64,000 nt of DNA from Streptomyces acidiscabies (GCF_020010905.1 NZ_JAGJBY010000002.1:2108001-2172000); one strand, 5' to 3'. Counted from the first letter of the stretch, positions 7,145 through 17,189 are shown. Numbers and translations are program-made. The notes: a model not told the origin generated them from the letters alone.

Positions 7145-8664
7145 TCCGCGTCCCCGCCGAGACCGTCGGTTCCCTCCCCACCGCCTGGCGCCACTGCGTC
7201 GGCACCGGCCGGACCGAACTCGCCCTGCGCCGCGACTACTTCGACTCCCTGAAGCTGGTCCAGCGCGAGATCGGCTTCCAGCACATCCGGGGCCACGGCC
7301 TGTTCGGCGACAGCATGGGCGTCGTCCGCCCCTACGAACACCAGGGCACCCGGGGCCTGCGCCACAGCTTCACGTACGTCGACCAGGTCATCGACGCCTA
7401 CCTGGAACTCGGCATCCGACCCTTCCTCGAACTCGGCTTCATGCCCGAGGAGTTGGCCTCCGGATCCCAGACGGTCTTCTGGTGGAAGGGCAACGTCACC
7501 CCGCCCCGCTCCCACACCGAGTGGGCCGACCTGGTCCGCGCCACCCTCACCCACCTCATCGACCGCTACGGCCCGGACGAGGTCCGCACCTGGCCCATCG
7601 AGGTGTGGAACGAACCCAACCTCGACCTCTTCTGGGAGAACGCCGACGAAAAGGCGTACCACCACCTGTACGAGGTGACCGCGCACACGGTGAAGGAAGT
7701 CGACGCCTCCCTCCAGGTGGGCGGCCCCGCGATCTCCCCCGGCGCCGACGAATGGATGCCCCGCTTCACGGACTTCACCGACCGGAACGACGTCCCCCTC
7801 GACTTCGTCTCCCGCCACGCCTACACCTCGGGCCCCGCCCAGCGCGTCCCGTTCGCCAGCTACCAGACCCTCGCCCCGGCGCGCGACCTCCTCGACCAGT
7901 TCGCCATCCCGCGCCGCCAGCTCAAAGGCACGCGGTACGCCGAACTCCCCGTCCACATCACCGAGTTCAACTCCTCCTACTGCCCGGACAACCCGATCCA
8001 CGACACCGCGTTCAACGCGGCCTACCTGGCCCCGGTGCTGGCGGAGGGCGGCGAGCTGGCCGACTCCTTCTCGTACTGGACGTTCAGCGACATGTTCGAG
8101 GAAGCGGGCGTCCCGACGGCCCTGTTCCACGGCGGCTTCGGCCTGTTGACACACCGTCAGGTCAAGAAGCCCACCTTCCACCTGTACGCGTTCATGTCCC
8201 GCATGGGCGAGGACCTCCTGTCGAGGGGCGACCACCACTTGGTCACGCGGCACCCCGACGGCCGGGTAACTGTCCTGGCCTGGGCGCCGGTCGACCCGAC
8301 GGGGGAGACCCCGGGCCCGGACCGCCACGAGGTCCACCTCTCGATCCCCCTGGCAGGGACGGGGACTTCAGGGCCGGAGGCGTTCGTACGCCGCTCGACC
8401 GTGGACGAGGACCACGGCAACGCGTACACCGCATGGCGCGAGATGGGCAGCCCACGCTCCCCGAAACAGGGCCAGTTGGACATGCTCCACGAGGCATCGG
8501 AACCGGCCCGCACCCACTTCCGCCTCCCCCTGGAGGAGGGCCGGGCGGACCTGCGCCTCACCCTGGCCCGCAACGAGATCACCCTCGTCGAACTGGCCCC
8601 CCTGGTGGACGAGACCTCCGAATGGTGGGACGAGAGGCGGCTGTTGGGAAGGGAGACGCCATGA
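7141..8664 (+). CDS. GH39 beta-xylosidase
   Basis: This 507-residue intracellular glycoside hydrolase shows the GH39 pattern: acid/base Glu158 in EVWNEPN and nucleophile Glu275 in HITEFNSSY, in a (beta/alpha)8 barrel with a C-terminal beta domain from about residue 380. Family members release xylose from the non-reducing end of xylo-oligosaccharides with retention. It has no signal peptide, so it acts after uptake by the ABC system whose genes precede it. It starts with GTG overlapping the previous stop and overlaps the next gene by ATGA, so it is tightly coupled. GH39 also includes iduronidases, but the bacterial context favours xylosidase. Confidence 0.88.
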   Translation: MIRVPAETVGSLPTAWRHCVGTGRTELALRRDYFDSLKLVQREIGFQHIRGHGLFGDSMGVVRPYEHQGTRGLRHSFTYVDQVIDAYLELGIRPFLELGFMPEELASGSQTVFWWKGNVTPPRSHTEWADLVRATLTHLIDRYGPDEVRTWPIEVWNEPNLDLFWENADEKAYHHLYEVTAHTVKEVDASLQVGGPAISPGADEWMPRFTDFTDRNDVPLDFVSRHAYTSGPAQRVPFASYQTLAPARDLLDQFAIPRRQLKGTRYAELPVHITEFNSSYCPDNPIHDTAFNAAYLAPVLAEGGELADSFSYWTFSDMFEEAGVPTALFHGGFGLLTHRQVKKPTFHLYAFMSRMGEDLLSRGDHHLVTRHPDGRVTVLAWAPVDPTGETPGPDRHEVHLSIPLAGTGTSGPEAFVRRSTVDEDHGNAYTAWREMGSPRSPKQGQLDMLHEASEPARTHFRLPLEEGRADLRLTLARNEITLVELAPLVDETSEWWDERRLLGRETP

Positions 8665-9335
8665 GCGCCAACAGCGCGATCACCTCGTTCGGCACCGGCC
8701 CCCTCTCCCGCGCCGCCGTCCTCATCCACACCCTCCTCACCACCGAAGCCCTCCTCCTCGTCACCGCGGCCCCCGGCCTGATCCCCCTCTTCCTGATCGG
8801 CCCCACCCCCCTGACGGCCCTCTTCCTCCTCCCCCTGGGCCCCGCCGCCTCCGCCGCCCTCTACGCCCTGCACCACCGAGGCGCCGACCTCACCGACCTC
8901 CACCCCACCCGCCTCTACCTCCAGGGCCTGCGCCTCAACACCCTCCCCGCCCTGAAACTCTGGACCCCGCTCCTGGCCTGGCTGACGGTGACCGCCTTCA
9001 CCCTCACCCACTTCGCGAGCACCGGCCTCCCCACCTGGTGGGCCCTGATCATCGCGGCCACCGCCCTCACCACCCTCCTCTGGGGCGCCCACGCCCTGAT
9101 CCTCACCTCCCTGTTCACCTTCCGCGCCAGGGACACGGCCCGCCTCTCCGCGTACTTCCTCCTGCGCCACGGCAAGGTCACCCTGGGCGCCCTCTCGCTC
9201 CTGATCGTGACCGGCGCGATGACAGCCCTGCTCACGGAAGCACTCCCGGCCCTCCTGTCGGCCCTCCTGCTCCTCTCCCTGCTCCACACCGCCCGCCCGG
9301 TGATCGCCGAGACGAAGGAGAACTTCACCGCATGA
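8661..9335 (+). CDS. YesL-like (DUF624) membrane protein
   Basis: This 224-residue, very Leu/Ala/Thr-rich protein has about five transmembrane helices (LLLVTAAPGLIPLFLIG, TPLLAWLTVTAFTLTH, WWALIIAATALTTLLWGA, LGALSLLIVTGAMTALL, PALLSALLLLSLL). Size, topology and the position between sugar ABC genes and glycosidases match the YesL/DUF624 family, whose exact role is unknown. It overlaps its neighbours by four bases on both sides, so it is expressed with the importer and probably helps it or is regulated with it. Confidence 0.7.
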   Translation: MSANSAITSFGTGPLSRAAVLIHTLLTTEALLLVTAAPGLIPLFLIGPTPLTALFLLPLGPAASAALYALHHRGADLTDLHPTRLYLQGLRLNTLPALKLWTPLLAWLTVTAFTLTHFASTGLPTWWALIIAATALTTLLWGAHALILTSLFTFRARDTARLSAYFLLRHGKVTLGALSLLIVTGAMTALLTEALPALLSALLLLSLLHTARPVIAETKENFTA

Positions 9336-11350
9336 CCGACAAGATCCGGTACGGCGGCGATTACAACCCCGAGCAGTGGCCGCAGGAGGTCTGGACCGAG
9401 GACCACCGCCTGTTCGACGAGGCCGGGATCGACACGCTGACGGTGGGCGTGTTCATCTGGTCGCTGACCCAACCGGCCGAGGACACCTACGACTTCACGG
9501 TCCTGGACGACATCCTGGACCGGGCGGCGGCGGAGGGCAGAAGCGTCTGCCTGGCGACGGGAACAGCCGCCCTCCCGCCGTGGCTCGCGAAGCAGTACCC
9601 GGAGGTCAACCGCACCGACTTCGAGGGCCGCCGCCACCGCTACGGCCAGCGCCACAACTTCTGCCCCAACTCCCCGGCGTACCGCCGCCTCTCGACGCAG
9701 CTGGCGGCCCGCCTGGCCCAACGCTACGGAAACCACCCGGCGTTGCTGGCCTGGCACATCAACAACGAGTACGGCGGCGCCTGTTACTGCGACCTGTGCG
9801 CGGAGGCGTTCCGGGACTGGCTGAAGGCGCACCACGGCACCCTGGACGCCCTCAACGACGCCTGGTGGACGACCTTCTGGTCCCACCGCTACACCGACTG
9901 GGCGCAGATCGAACCCCCGAGCGCGCTCACGGAACACTGGCGGGGCCCCGACCACACCGCGTTCCAGGGCATCACCCTGGACTACCAGCGGTTCATGACG
10001 GACGCCCTCCTCGGCTGCTTCACGGCGGAGAAGCGGGCGATCCGCGAGCACGACCCGGAGACCCCGGTGACGACGAACATGATGGGCGCCTACCGCCCCC
10101 TCGACTACCACCGCTGGGCCCCGCACCTCGACTTCGCGTCCTGGGACAACTATCCGCCGCCGGACGCCCCGCCGACCCGCCCCGCCCTCGCGCACGACCT
10201 GATGCGCGGCCTCAAGGACGGCGCCCCCTTCTGGCTGATGGAGCAGACCCCGTCCACGACGGCGTGCCGCGACGTCAACCCCCTGCACCGCCCCGGCGAA
10301 CTCCGCCTCGCCACCTGGCAGGCCGTCGCCCACGGCGCCGACGCGGCCCTGTACTTCCAGATGCGCGCCTCCCGCGGCGCCTGCGAGAAGTACCACGGCG
10401 CGGTCATTGGCCACGCGGGCCGCGACGACACCCGCACCTTCCGCGAAGTCGCCGCCCTGGGCCGGGAGTTGGCCGACCTCGGCGACCTCACGCTCGGCGC
10501 CCGCACCCCCTCCCGCACCGCGCTCCTCTTCGACTGGGACAGCTGGTGGGCCCTGGAGCTCTCCGACGGCCCCTCCCGCCTCGTCCGCTACCTGGACGTC
10601 GTCCACGCCTACTACCGCGCGGCCCGCGAAGCCGGCGCCGACGTGGACGTCGTCCCCGTCACCGCCGACCTCACCCCGTACGACGTCGTCCTCGCCCCCG
10701 CCCTCCACCTCATCAAGGGCGACCTGGCGAGCCGCCTCGAAGCGGTCGCGGAAAGTGGCGGAACCGTTCTCGCGACGTTTCTGTCCGCCCGCTCCGACGA
10801 ACACGACCGCGCCTTCCTCACCGACCTCCCGGGACCCCTCGCATCCCTCCTGGGTATCAGGATCGACGAGTGGGACTCACGTCCCCCGGAGGTCGTACAA
10901 CCCGTAGTACTTCCGGACGGCCCCGAGTCCCAGGCCCGGCTGGTCTTCGAGATCGTCCAGCTCAGGGGCGCCGAACCCATCGCCCCCTACGGCGCGGACT
11001 TCTACGCCGGTACGCCCGCCGTCACCCGCAACCGCTTCGGCGGACACGGCGGCGAGGGCTGGTACGTCGCCACGGCCCTCGACCAGCCCGGCGTCGACCA
11101 CGTCGTCCGCCTCGTCCTCGCCCGTCACCACCTCATCGGCCCCTACGCCGACCACCCCACGGTCGAGACCGCCACCCGCGTCACCGAGGACGGCACCCCT
11201 CTCCTCTTCCTCCTCAACCACGCCCGCGAAACAGCCGAGTTGACCGCCCACACCACGACGACCGACCTCCTCACCGGCAAACGGGCCGAGGCAGGCTCCC
11301 CCTTGCTCCTCGACCCGCTCGGCATCGCGGTCCTCAAACCGGATCAGTAG
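9332..11350 (+). CDS. GH42 beta-galactosidase / alpha-L-arabinopyranosidase-type enzyme
   Basis: The 672-residue protein has the GH42 layout: barrel domain (to ~380), trimerisation domain (~385-590) and small C-terminal beta domain. Acid/base Glu146 lies in HINNEYG and nucleophile Glu304 in FWLMEQTPS. The Cys111 and CYCDLC cysteines fit the structural zinc site of the family. There is no signal peptide. GH42 enzymes hydrolyse beta-galactosides or alpha-L-arabinopyranosides; in this xylan locus removal of arabinopyranosyl or galactosyl side groups is plausible but unproven. It is the last gene of the importer operon, and its stop overlaps the convergent GH67 gene by seven bases. Confidence 0.88.
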   Translation: MTDKIRYGGDYNPEQWPQEVWTEDHRLFDEAGIDTLTVGVFIWSLTQPAEDTYDFTVLDDILDRAAAEGRSVCLATGTAALPPWLAKQYPEVNRTDFEGRRHRYGQRHNFCPNSPAYRRLSTQLAARLAQRYGNHPALLAWHINNEYGGACYCDLCAEAFRDWLKAHHGTLDALNDAWWTTFWSHRYTDWAQIEPPSALTEHWRGPDHTAFQGITLDYQRFMTDALLGCFTAEKRAIREHDPETPVTTNMMGAYRPLDYHRWAPHLDFASWDNYPPPDAPPTRPALAHDLMRGLKDGAPFWLMEQTPSTTACRDVNPLHRPGELRLATWQAVAHGADAALYFQMRASRGACEKYHGAVIGHAGRDDTRTFREVAALGRELADLGDLTLGARTPSRTALLFDWDSWWALELSDGPSRLVRYLDVVHAYYRAAREAGADVDVVPVTADLTPYDVVLAPALHLIKGDLASRLEAVAESGGTVLATFLSARSDEHDRAFLTDLPGPLASLLGIRIDEWDSRPPEVVQPVVLPDGPESQARLVFEIVQLRGAEPIAPYGADFYAGTPAVTRNRFGGHGGEGWYVATALDQPGVDHVVRLVLARHHLIGPYADHPTVETATRVTEDGTPLLFLLNHARETAELTAHTTTTDLLTGKRAEAGSPLLLDPLGIAVLKPDQ

Positions 11351-13311
11351 ATGTGCCGTCCCCGCTCGTCGGCGACCCCCGACTTGCGGAAGAAGTACGT
11401 GTTCACCTGATCCCGCCACTCCCGGGCGCTCCGCACCTGCTCCTCGAACCGCTCCGCGCCCCGCGCGAACCGCTCCGGATCCACCACCCCCTTGAGGCCC
11501 GCCCACACCCGGCGGGCCTCCTCCGCCTCCTCGGCCCCCTCGAAGTGCGTGTCGTAGATGTGCTGGATCACGGTCTTTCCGCTCTTCAACACATGCCCGT
11601 ACGGCACATGGTGGAAGAACAGCAGCAGTTCGTCGGGGCAGCTCTCCACCGACTCGTACACCGAGGCCCACGGCTCCCCGTACTGCCCCGCGTACCCGGT
11701 CCCCGTCGCCACGCTCCGGTCCACCCCCACCCCGTCCCGGTCGGCGAAGTGGTAGGTCCCCCACGGGCTGTACTCGTACCCGTCGACACTCGGCCCGTAG
11801 TGATGCCCCGGCTGCACCATGAACCCCACCCCGAGCGGCGCCGTGTACTTCTCGTACGTCGCCCAGGACCCGGCGAGAAGCTGCCGCAGCTCGCCGAACG
11901 GCCCGTCACCGAACGTCAGTCGGAGCCACTCGTCCAGGATGTCCAGTGGCTCCGCATCCGGCTGCCACGCCAACCGGCCGAACGTGTACAGGTTCGCCTG
12001 CGCGAGCGGATGCCCCGTCCAGAACGGATCGTCCCCCACGTTCGACACCGCGACCAGCTCTCTCGCCAACTCCCCGACGGACGGCCCCTGTTCACCCCCC
12101 GGCCGGAACCGCAGCACCTCGCTCCACATCGGCCCCAGCCAACAGGCGTGCCGCTGCTGCCCGGTGTACTCCTGCGTCGCCTGCACCTCCACCGCGAACC
12201 GCGTCCGGGGCAGCGCCCCCAGCACCGGCGACACCGGCTCCCGCGTCTGGAAGTCCATCGGCCCGTGCTTCACCTGGAGCACCGCGCCCTCGGCGAACTC
12301 CCCGTCCAGCGGCGCGAAATGGTCGTACGCCGCCCGCGCCCGGTCCGTCGACCGGTCCCGCCAGTCCTGCCGGTGGTCGTAGACGAACGCCCGCCAGTGC
12401 ACCGTCCCCCCGAACGGCGCGAGCGCGGCGGCCAGCATGTTCGCCCCGTCCGCGTGCGAGCGCCCATAGGCGAACGGCCCCGGCTGCCCCTCCGAGTCGG
12501 CCTTCACCACGAACCCCCCGAAGTCCGGGATCGCGTCGTACACCCCCCGAACAGCCCCGGCCCACCACTCCCGCACCCCCGCGTCCAGCGGATCGGCCGT
12601 CCCCAGCCCACCCAGCACGATCGGCGCCGCGAACGTCACCGACAGATGCGTACGAATCCCGTAGGCCCTCAACACCTCGGCTATCGCGGCGACTTCACCG
12701 ATCCGCTCGGTCAGCAACCGCGCCTCCGCCGCGTGCACATTGACGTTGTTCACGGCGACGGCGTTCACCCCGCAGGCCGCGAGCAGCCGCGCGTACGCCC
12801 GCACCCGCGCCACGTCCCCCCGGGCCCGACCGTCCACCCAGAACACCGACCCGCCCGCGTACCCCCGCTCGACCTGACCCATGACCGGATGCACGGCCAC
12901 GTTGTCCCAGTGGTCCACCATCCGCAACGGCAGGGCGGGGGAGTGGAGTTCACTCCGCGCCGGTCCACTGAACGCGCTGTCGCCGAGGCGTACGACGTGG
13001 AAGAGGCCGTAGAGCAGCCCGGCTCCACCGGACGCGGTGACCGAGGCGCGGGTGCCGTCGAAGGCGAAGGCGAACTCCTCGCTGGAGCCTGCGAGTTCGC
13101 CGGAGCCTGCGGGTTCCGCCACCTCCAGCAGCAAGTCGTACGCCCCCTCCCCGACCACCTCCCCACCGAACCGCCCACAGGCTTCCCGCACTTCACCCCG
13201 TACGGTCTCCACCAACTCCCCGGCCCCCCGCACACACACCCGCCGGCCCCCCACCGCCCGGAACGCCTCCGCAGGCAACCACGCGGGATCGAGACTCTCA
13301 AGCGACGGCAT
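11344..13311 (-). CDS. GH67 alpha-glucuronidase
   Basis: The 655-residue protein has no signal peptide and matches family GH67, which removes 4-O-methyl-glucuronic acid from the non-reducing-end xylose of aldouronates. The catalytic acids are in place: Glu274 in KADSEGQPGP, Asp353 in KHGPMDFQTREP and Glu381 in VQATQEYTGQQ. The CNVAV-type N-terminal region (MVDHWDNVAVHPVMGQVERGY) is also conserved. The ATG at 13311 has a GGGGGA site, and the gene starts only 20 bases after the GH92 stop, so both are probably on one transcript. It works after uptake by the LplABC-like importer, making product for the GH39 xylosidase. Confidence 0.92.
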   Translation of the reverse strand: MPSLESLDPAWLPAEAFRAVGGRRVCVRGAGELVETVRGEVREACGRFGGEVVGEGAYDLLLEVAEPAGSGELAGSSEEFAFAFDGTRASVTASGGAGLLYGLFHVVRLGDSAFSGPARSELHSPALPLRMVDHWDNVAVHPVMGQVERGYAGGSVFWVDGRARGDVARVRAYARLLAACGVNAVAVNNVNVHAAEARLLTERIGEVAAIAEVLRAYGIRTHLSVTFAAPIVLGGLGTADPLDAGVREWWAGAVRGVYDAIPDFGGFVVKADSEGQPGPFAYGRSHADGANMLAAALAPFGGTVHWRAFVYDHRQDWRDRSTDRARAAYDHFAPLDGEFAEGAVLQVKHGPMDFQTREPVSPVLGALPRTRFAVEVQATQEYTGQQRHACWLGPMWSEVLRFRPGGEQGPSVGELARELVAVSNVGDDPFWTGHPLAQANLYTFGRLAWQPDAEPLDILDEWLRLTFGDGPFGELRQLLAGSWATYEKYTAPLGVGFMVQPGHHYGPSVDGYEYSPWGTYHFADRDGVGVDRSVATGTGYAGQYGEPWASVYESVESCPDELLLFFHHVPYGHVLKSGKTVIQHIYDTHFEGAEEAEEARRVWAGLKGVVDPERFARGAERFEEQVRSAREWRDQVNTYFFRKSGVADERGRHIY

Positions 13312-13331
13312 ACGTCCCCCAACTCGGCGGC

Positions 13332-16300
13332 TCAGGCGAGCAGTTCGACTTCCGACAGCACCGCCTCGCCGTCGAGCAGCAGACGGTACTTCCCGTACGT
13401 ACCCGCAGACCCCACACCGAACGCCCGTGTCTGCCTGCCCCACGAGAACGACTCCCCGTCCCGCCGGTCCAGCGTCGCCCACGCGACCCCGTCGTTCGAA
13501 CCCTGGAGCGTCCACGCGCGAGGCGCCCGCGCCGGATCAGGCCCCGAAGTCAGCGTGTACTGAACCCCGTTGACCCTGCCGGACACCGGAAGGTCGACCG
13601 ACGTGACGGCCGCTGAGGAAGCGGACGTGTCGTCGAACAACGCCCCACCCCGCCGCAGCACATCCTCACGAGGCCGAGGCGCCGCATCCCCCTGAGTGAT
13701 CGACACCGGCCCCGACCCCGCACCCCACGAAGAAGGACGCGGCCCCATGGCGAACTCCAGCACCCCGCCCCGGGAGATGGCCGAGTGCGGCAGCGAAGTC
13801 GACGTCAGCGCACGCCCGTTGAACCGCACCCCCTGCACATACACGTTCCGCGCACTGTTCCCCGGCGCCTTCACCACCAGCGTCCTCCCGCTGTCCATCC
13901 GCACGGTCACCTTCGTGAACAGCGGTGACCCGATGGCGTATTCACCGCTCCCCATCACCAGCGGATAGAACCCGAGCGCCGAGAACAGGTACCACGCCGA
14001 CTGCTCCCCGTTGTCCTCGTCCCCGTGATACCCCTGCCCGATCGAGCTGCCGGTGTAGAGCCGCGCGAGCACCTCCCGCACGGCAGCCTGCGTCTTCCAC
14101 GGCTGCCCGGCCGCCAGATACATGTACAGCGCGTGGTGCGCGACCTGGTTGGAGTGCCCGTACATCCCCATCCGGACGTCCCGCGCCTCGGTCATCTCGT
14201 GGATGACCCCCTCGTACGACCCGGCGAAGTCGACGGACGCGGTCTCGGGAGTCGACAGGTAGGCGTCGAGCTTCCTGCCCAACTCCCCACGCCCGCCGTA
14301 CAGGTTGGCGAGCCCCCGGCTGTCCTGCGGCGCGGTGAACGCGTACCCCCAGCCGTTGGTCTCCGTGTAGTCGTACCCCCAGACACGCGGGTCGTACTCG
14401 GCGGACGGCACCCGCCAGTCGCCCTTCGCGTCCCGGCCCTGGAAGAAACCGGCCCGGGAGTCGAAGAGGCGGACGTATCCGCGCGCCCGGTCGAGGAAGT
14501 ACGCGGACTCCTCGCGGTACCGCTGCTCCCCGGTCCGCCGGTACAGCTCCTGGCCCATCCGCGCGAGGCCGTAGTCGTTGACGTACCCCTCCAGCGCCCA
14601 GGACAGCCCCTCGTGCGTGTCCGTCGCCGTGTAGCCGAGGAACGGCGAGGTCGCCATGCCCTTGCGGCCCACACCCGGACTCGGCGGCACCACCGTCGCG
14701 TTCTTCAGCGCCGCCTCGTACGCCGCCCGCGCGTCGAAGTCGACACCCTTCACGTACGCGTCCGCGAAAGCGACGTCCGACGACGTGCCGGTCATCAGGT
14801 CGGCGTACCCGGGGGAGGACCAGCGGGAGATCCAGCCGCCGTCCCGGTACTGCTGCACGAACCCGTCGACCAGCTCGCCCGCTTGACGGGGCGTCAGGAA
14901 CGAGTAGGCGGGCCACGCCGTCCGATACGTGTCCCAGAAACCGTTGTTGACGTACACCTTGCCGTCCACGACCTTCGCGCCCGTGTGGGTCGGGGTGTCG
15001 GGGCCGGTCGGCGGCGAGAACGGCGAGGCGTACTGGTAGGTCGAACCCACCTTCTCGAAGCCGGAGTTGGGGTACAGGTACAGCCGGTAGAGGCTGGAGT
15101 ACAGCGTCGTCAACTGGTCCGGCGTCGCCCCTTCGACCCGGACCCGCCCCAGTAGTTCGTCCCACTGTGCCCGTGCACTGTCTCGCACCTGCTCGAAGGA
15201 CCGGCCCGACGGGATCTCCTGACGCAGGTTGTCCCGCGCCTGGTCGAGGCTGATCAGCGAGGTCGCGATCCGCAAGGTGACGGTCGAGGTGTCGAAGCGG
15301 GCGTACCCCTTCACGCCGTCGACAGCCCCGTCCTTCATGGGCTCGGCGAACTCCCCGTACACGAAGAGCCGCGAAGCCCCCGTCGACAGACCGGACTTGA
15401 CGTCGCTGTACCCGGTGACGACGCCCTTCCCGACGTCCAGCGAGAGCCCCGCGTCCTCCTTCACATTGTCGAAAACGACACTCCCACCGGAACTCGCGCT
15501 CCCGCCAGAACTCGCGCCCCCACCGGAAGCCCCCGGAAACGTGAACCGCATGACCGCCGCATGATCCGTCGGCGCCACCTCCGCCCCCATCCCGCCCTCG
15601 AACCCCACCCGGTACCCGTACGGCCGAGCCACCTCGTCCTCGTGCCGGAACGCCGCCGCCCGCTCCCCCCGCCCCGTCGGCGGCACCCCGCTCCCCGCCA
15701 CCGGCATCACCTGGAACGTCTGCCGGTCCCCCATCCACGGACTCGGCTCATGACTCACCCCGAACGCCTGGATCTCCGGCAGATTCCGGGAGTTGTTGCC
15801 CCGCGCGTACTGGTACAGCCAGCCCAGCGAGGACGCGTCGGTCACCGGAGTCCAGAAGTTGAACCCATGCGGTACGGCCGTGGCCGGAAAGGTATTACCC
15901 CGGGAGAAGGCACCACTGGAGTTGGTCCCCCGAGTGCTAACCGCGTAGTCCGAAAGATGGACCCGAGGAGCCGAAGCCACCACCCCGATCCGCACATCGT
16001 CCACCCACCCCCGGAACCGGGCCGCCCCCCTACCTGAGTCGTACCCGACCAGTACCCGGTCGACCGTCTTCCCCGCCGCCACCGCCCCGAGCGCCACCTC
16101 CACGTCGTTCCACTGGTTCACGTACAGCACCTTCGCCGCCCCCTGACCTCGCGGCGAAGCCTCGAACCCGTACTGATCCACCGCCCCGAGCGAACTCAGC
16201 AACGTCCCGTCCGTGAACGCCAGATCCACCGCGACGTTCGTGGCCGCGTAGTCCAGATCCCCGTCACCCATCGCGGGAAAGATCCGGTACCCCAGCCGGG

Positions 16301-17189
16301 TCCCCCGCCCGACCGGCACCTCCACGTCGAGCACCTTGTTGTACGACCACCCCGCACCGGCCGAGGTCTGCCGCCCGGCGTACCGCAGCGCCCGCACCCC
16401 CGTGAACCCGGCCCGAGCCTTCGCCGTGGGAGACCCCGAGGGCCCCCGGTCGACCCCGGTCAGCATGTGCGGCGGCACCGGCCCCGCACTCCCGCCCGTC
16501 CCGAACCGCACATCGGCGAGCTGGAGCAGACCCGCGCCCCGGTTCGCTGTGACCTCCAGCCGGAAGTGGCTGAAAGCAGCCGCTGCGGGAAGCGCGTACG
16601 TACGACTCTCGAACCGTTTCTGGAACACCACCCCCGCCTGGGCGTCCAGTTCCGTCCATGACGAACCGTCGGTGGAGCCGAGCAACTTCCAGTCGGCAGG
16701 GTCCCGTTCGGGCGCGTCGTTCGCCGAGGTCAGCGCGTACGAGACGAGGGAGACGGGCCGCGCCAGGTCGAACTCCGCCCACCCCGTCGGCTCGAACACC
16801 AGCCACTTCGTGCCGGGTTCGCCGTCCACGAGGTTCTCCTTGACCTCCCCGCCGCCGGTGTTCTCACCACTCGCGCGCACCCCGGTGACCTGGTCGGTGA
16901 CATCGCCGGGAAGCCCGCCGGCGTCGTACCCGCCGTCCACGCCGGACGCCCCGCGCACCTCGTCGACGGTGTCGGTCCAGTCGGGCGCGGGCTCGCCGTC
17001 CTCGAAGGAGGTCGCGAAACCCTCGTAACCGTCGTAGGAAACTTTTTCCGTACCTGCCGAAACCCCCGCCACAGCCCCCGCCGAAACCCCCACCACCCCC
17101 GGCGACGACAACACCACAACCGTCGCACACGCCACCACGATCGAGTGAAACCGCTTCCCCCGCCACCCCCGCCCCCACCGCTCCCGCAT
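13332..17189 (-). CDS. Secreted GH92 alpha-mannosidase with F5/8-type C domains
   Basis: A large (1,285-residue) secreted hydrolase. A basic N-terminus and hydrophobic stretch (SIVVACATVVVLSSPGVVG) form the signal peptide. An F5/8 (CBM32-like) domain at about 115-250 is followed by a jelly-roll region, the GH92 supersandwich and (alpha/alpha)6 barrel, and a second discoidin-like domain in the last 100 residues (WTLQGSNDGVAWATL). GH92 signatures are NNGFWDTYRTAWP, GTSSDVAFADAYVKG, WGYDYTETNGWG and HGDEDNGEQSAWYLFSALG. The family comprises Ca-dependent exo-alpha-mannosidases acting on N-glycans or mannans. The ATG at 17189 (GGGAGG ten bases upstream) is preferred over the TTG at 17234. A Ser/Gly-rich loop (GASGGGASSGGSASSGG) interrupts the catalytic region. 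Confidence 0.9.
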   Translation of the reverse strand: MRERWGRGWRGKRFHSIVVACATVVVLSSPGVVGVSAGAVAGVSAGTEKVSYDGYEGFATSFEDGEPAPDWTDTVDEVRGASGVDGGYDAGGLPGDVTDQVTGVRASGENTGGGEVKENLVDGEPGTKWLVFEPTGWAEFDLARPVSLVSYALTSANDAPERDPADWKLLGSTDGSSWTELDAQAGVVFQKRFESRTYALPAAAAFSHFRLEVTANRGAGLLQLADVRFGTGGSAGPVPPHMLTGVDRGPSGSPTAKARAGFTGVRALRYAGRQTSAGAGWSYNKVLDVEVPVGRGTRLGYRIFPAMGDGDLDYAATNVAVDLAFTDGTLLSSLGAVDQYGFEASPRGQGAAKVLYVNQWNDVEVALGAVAAGKTVDRVLVGYDSGRGAARFRGWVDDVRIGVVASAPRVHLSDYAVSTRGTNSSGAFSRGNTFPATAVPHGFNFWTPVTDASSLGWLYQYARGNNSRNLPEIQAFGVSHEPSPWMGDRQTFQVMPVAGSGVPPTGRGERAAAFRHEDEVARPYGYRVGFEGGMGAEVAPTDHAAVMRFTFPGASGGGASSGGSASSGGSVVFDNVKEDAGLSLDVGKGVVTGYSDVKSGLSTGASRLFVYGEFAEPMKDGAVDGVKGYARFDTSTVTLRIATSLISLDQARDNLRQEIPSGRSFEQVRDSARAQWDELLGRVRVEGATPDQLTTLYSSLYRLYLYPNSGFEKVGSTYQYASPFSPPTGPDTPTHTGAKVVDGKVYVNNGFWDTYRTAWPAYSFLTPRQAGELVDGFVQQYRDGGWISRWSSPGYADLMTGTSSDVAFADAYVKGVDFDARAAYEAALKNATVVPPSPGVGRKGMATSPFLGYTATDTHEGLSWALEGYVNDYGLARMGQELYRRTGEQRYREESAYFLDRARGYVRLFDSRAGFFQGRDAKGDWRVPSAEYDPRVWGYDYTETNGWGYAFTAPQDSRGLANLYGGRGELGRKLDAYLSTPETASVDFAGSYEGVIHEMTEARDVRMGMYGHSNQVAHHALYMYLAAGQPWKTQAAVREVLARLYTGSSIGQGYHGDEDNGEQSAWYLFSALGFYPLVMGSGEYAIGSPLFTKVTVRMDSGRTLVVKAPGNSARNVYVQGVRFNGRALTSTSLPHSAISRGGVLEFAMGPRPSSWGAGSGPVSITQGDAAPRPREDVLRRGGALFDDTSASSAAVTSVDLPVSGRVNGVQYTLTSGPDPARAPRAWTLQGSNDGVAWATLDRRDGESFSWGRQTRAFGVGSAGTYGKYRLLLDGEAVLSEVELLA

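Noticed and set aside
5453..10804. Long minus-strand frames (5453-7138, 7123-8337, 8915-10804)
   Set aside because: They are mirror frames of the solute-binding, GH39 and GH42 genes, rich in Val/Gly/Leu/Glu without recognisable domains.
9376..13563. 1395-residue open frame on the + strand
   Set aside because: It runs over GH42 in another frame and antisense to GH67; its translation is Arg/Pro-rich low complexity, typical of GC-rich shadow frames.
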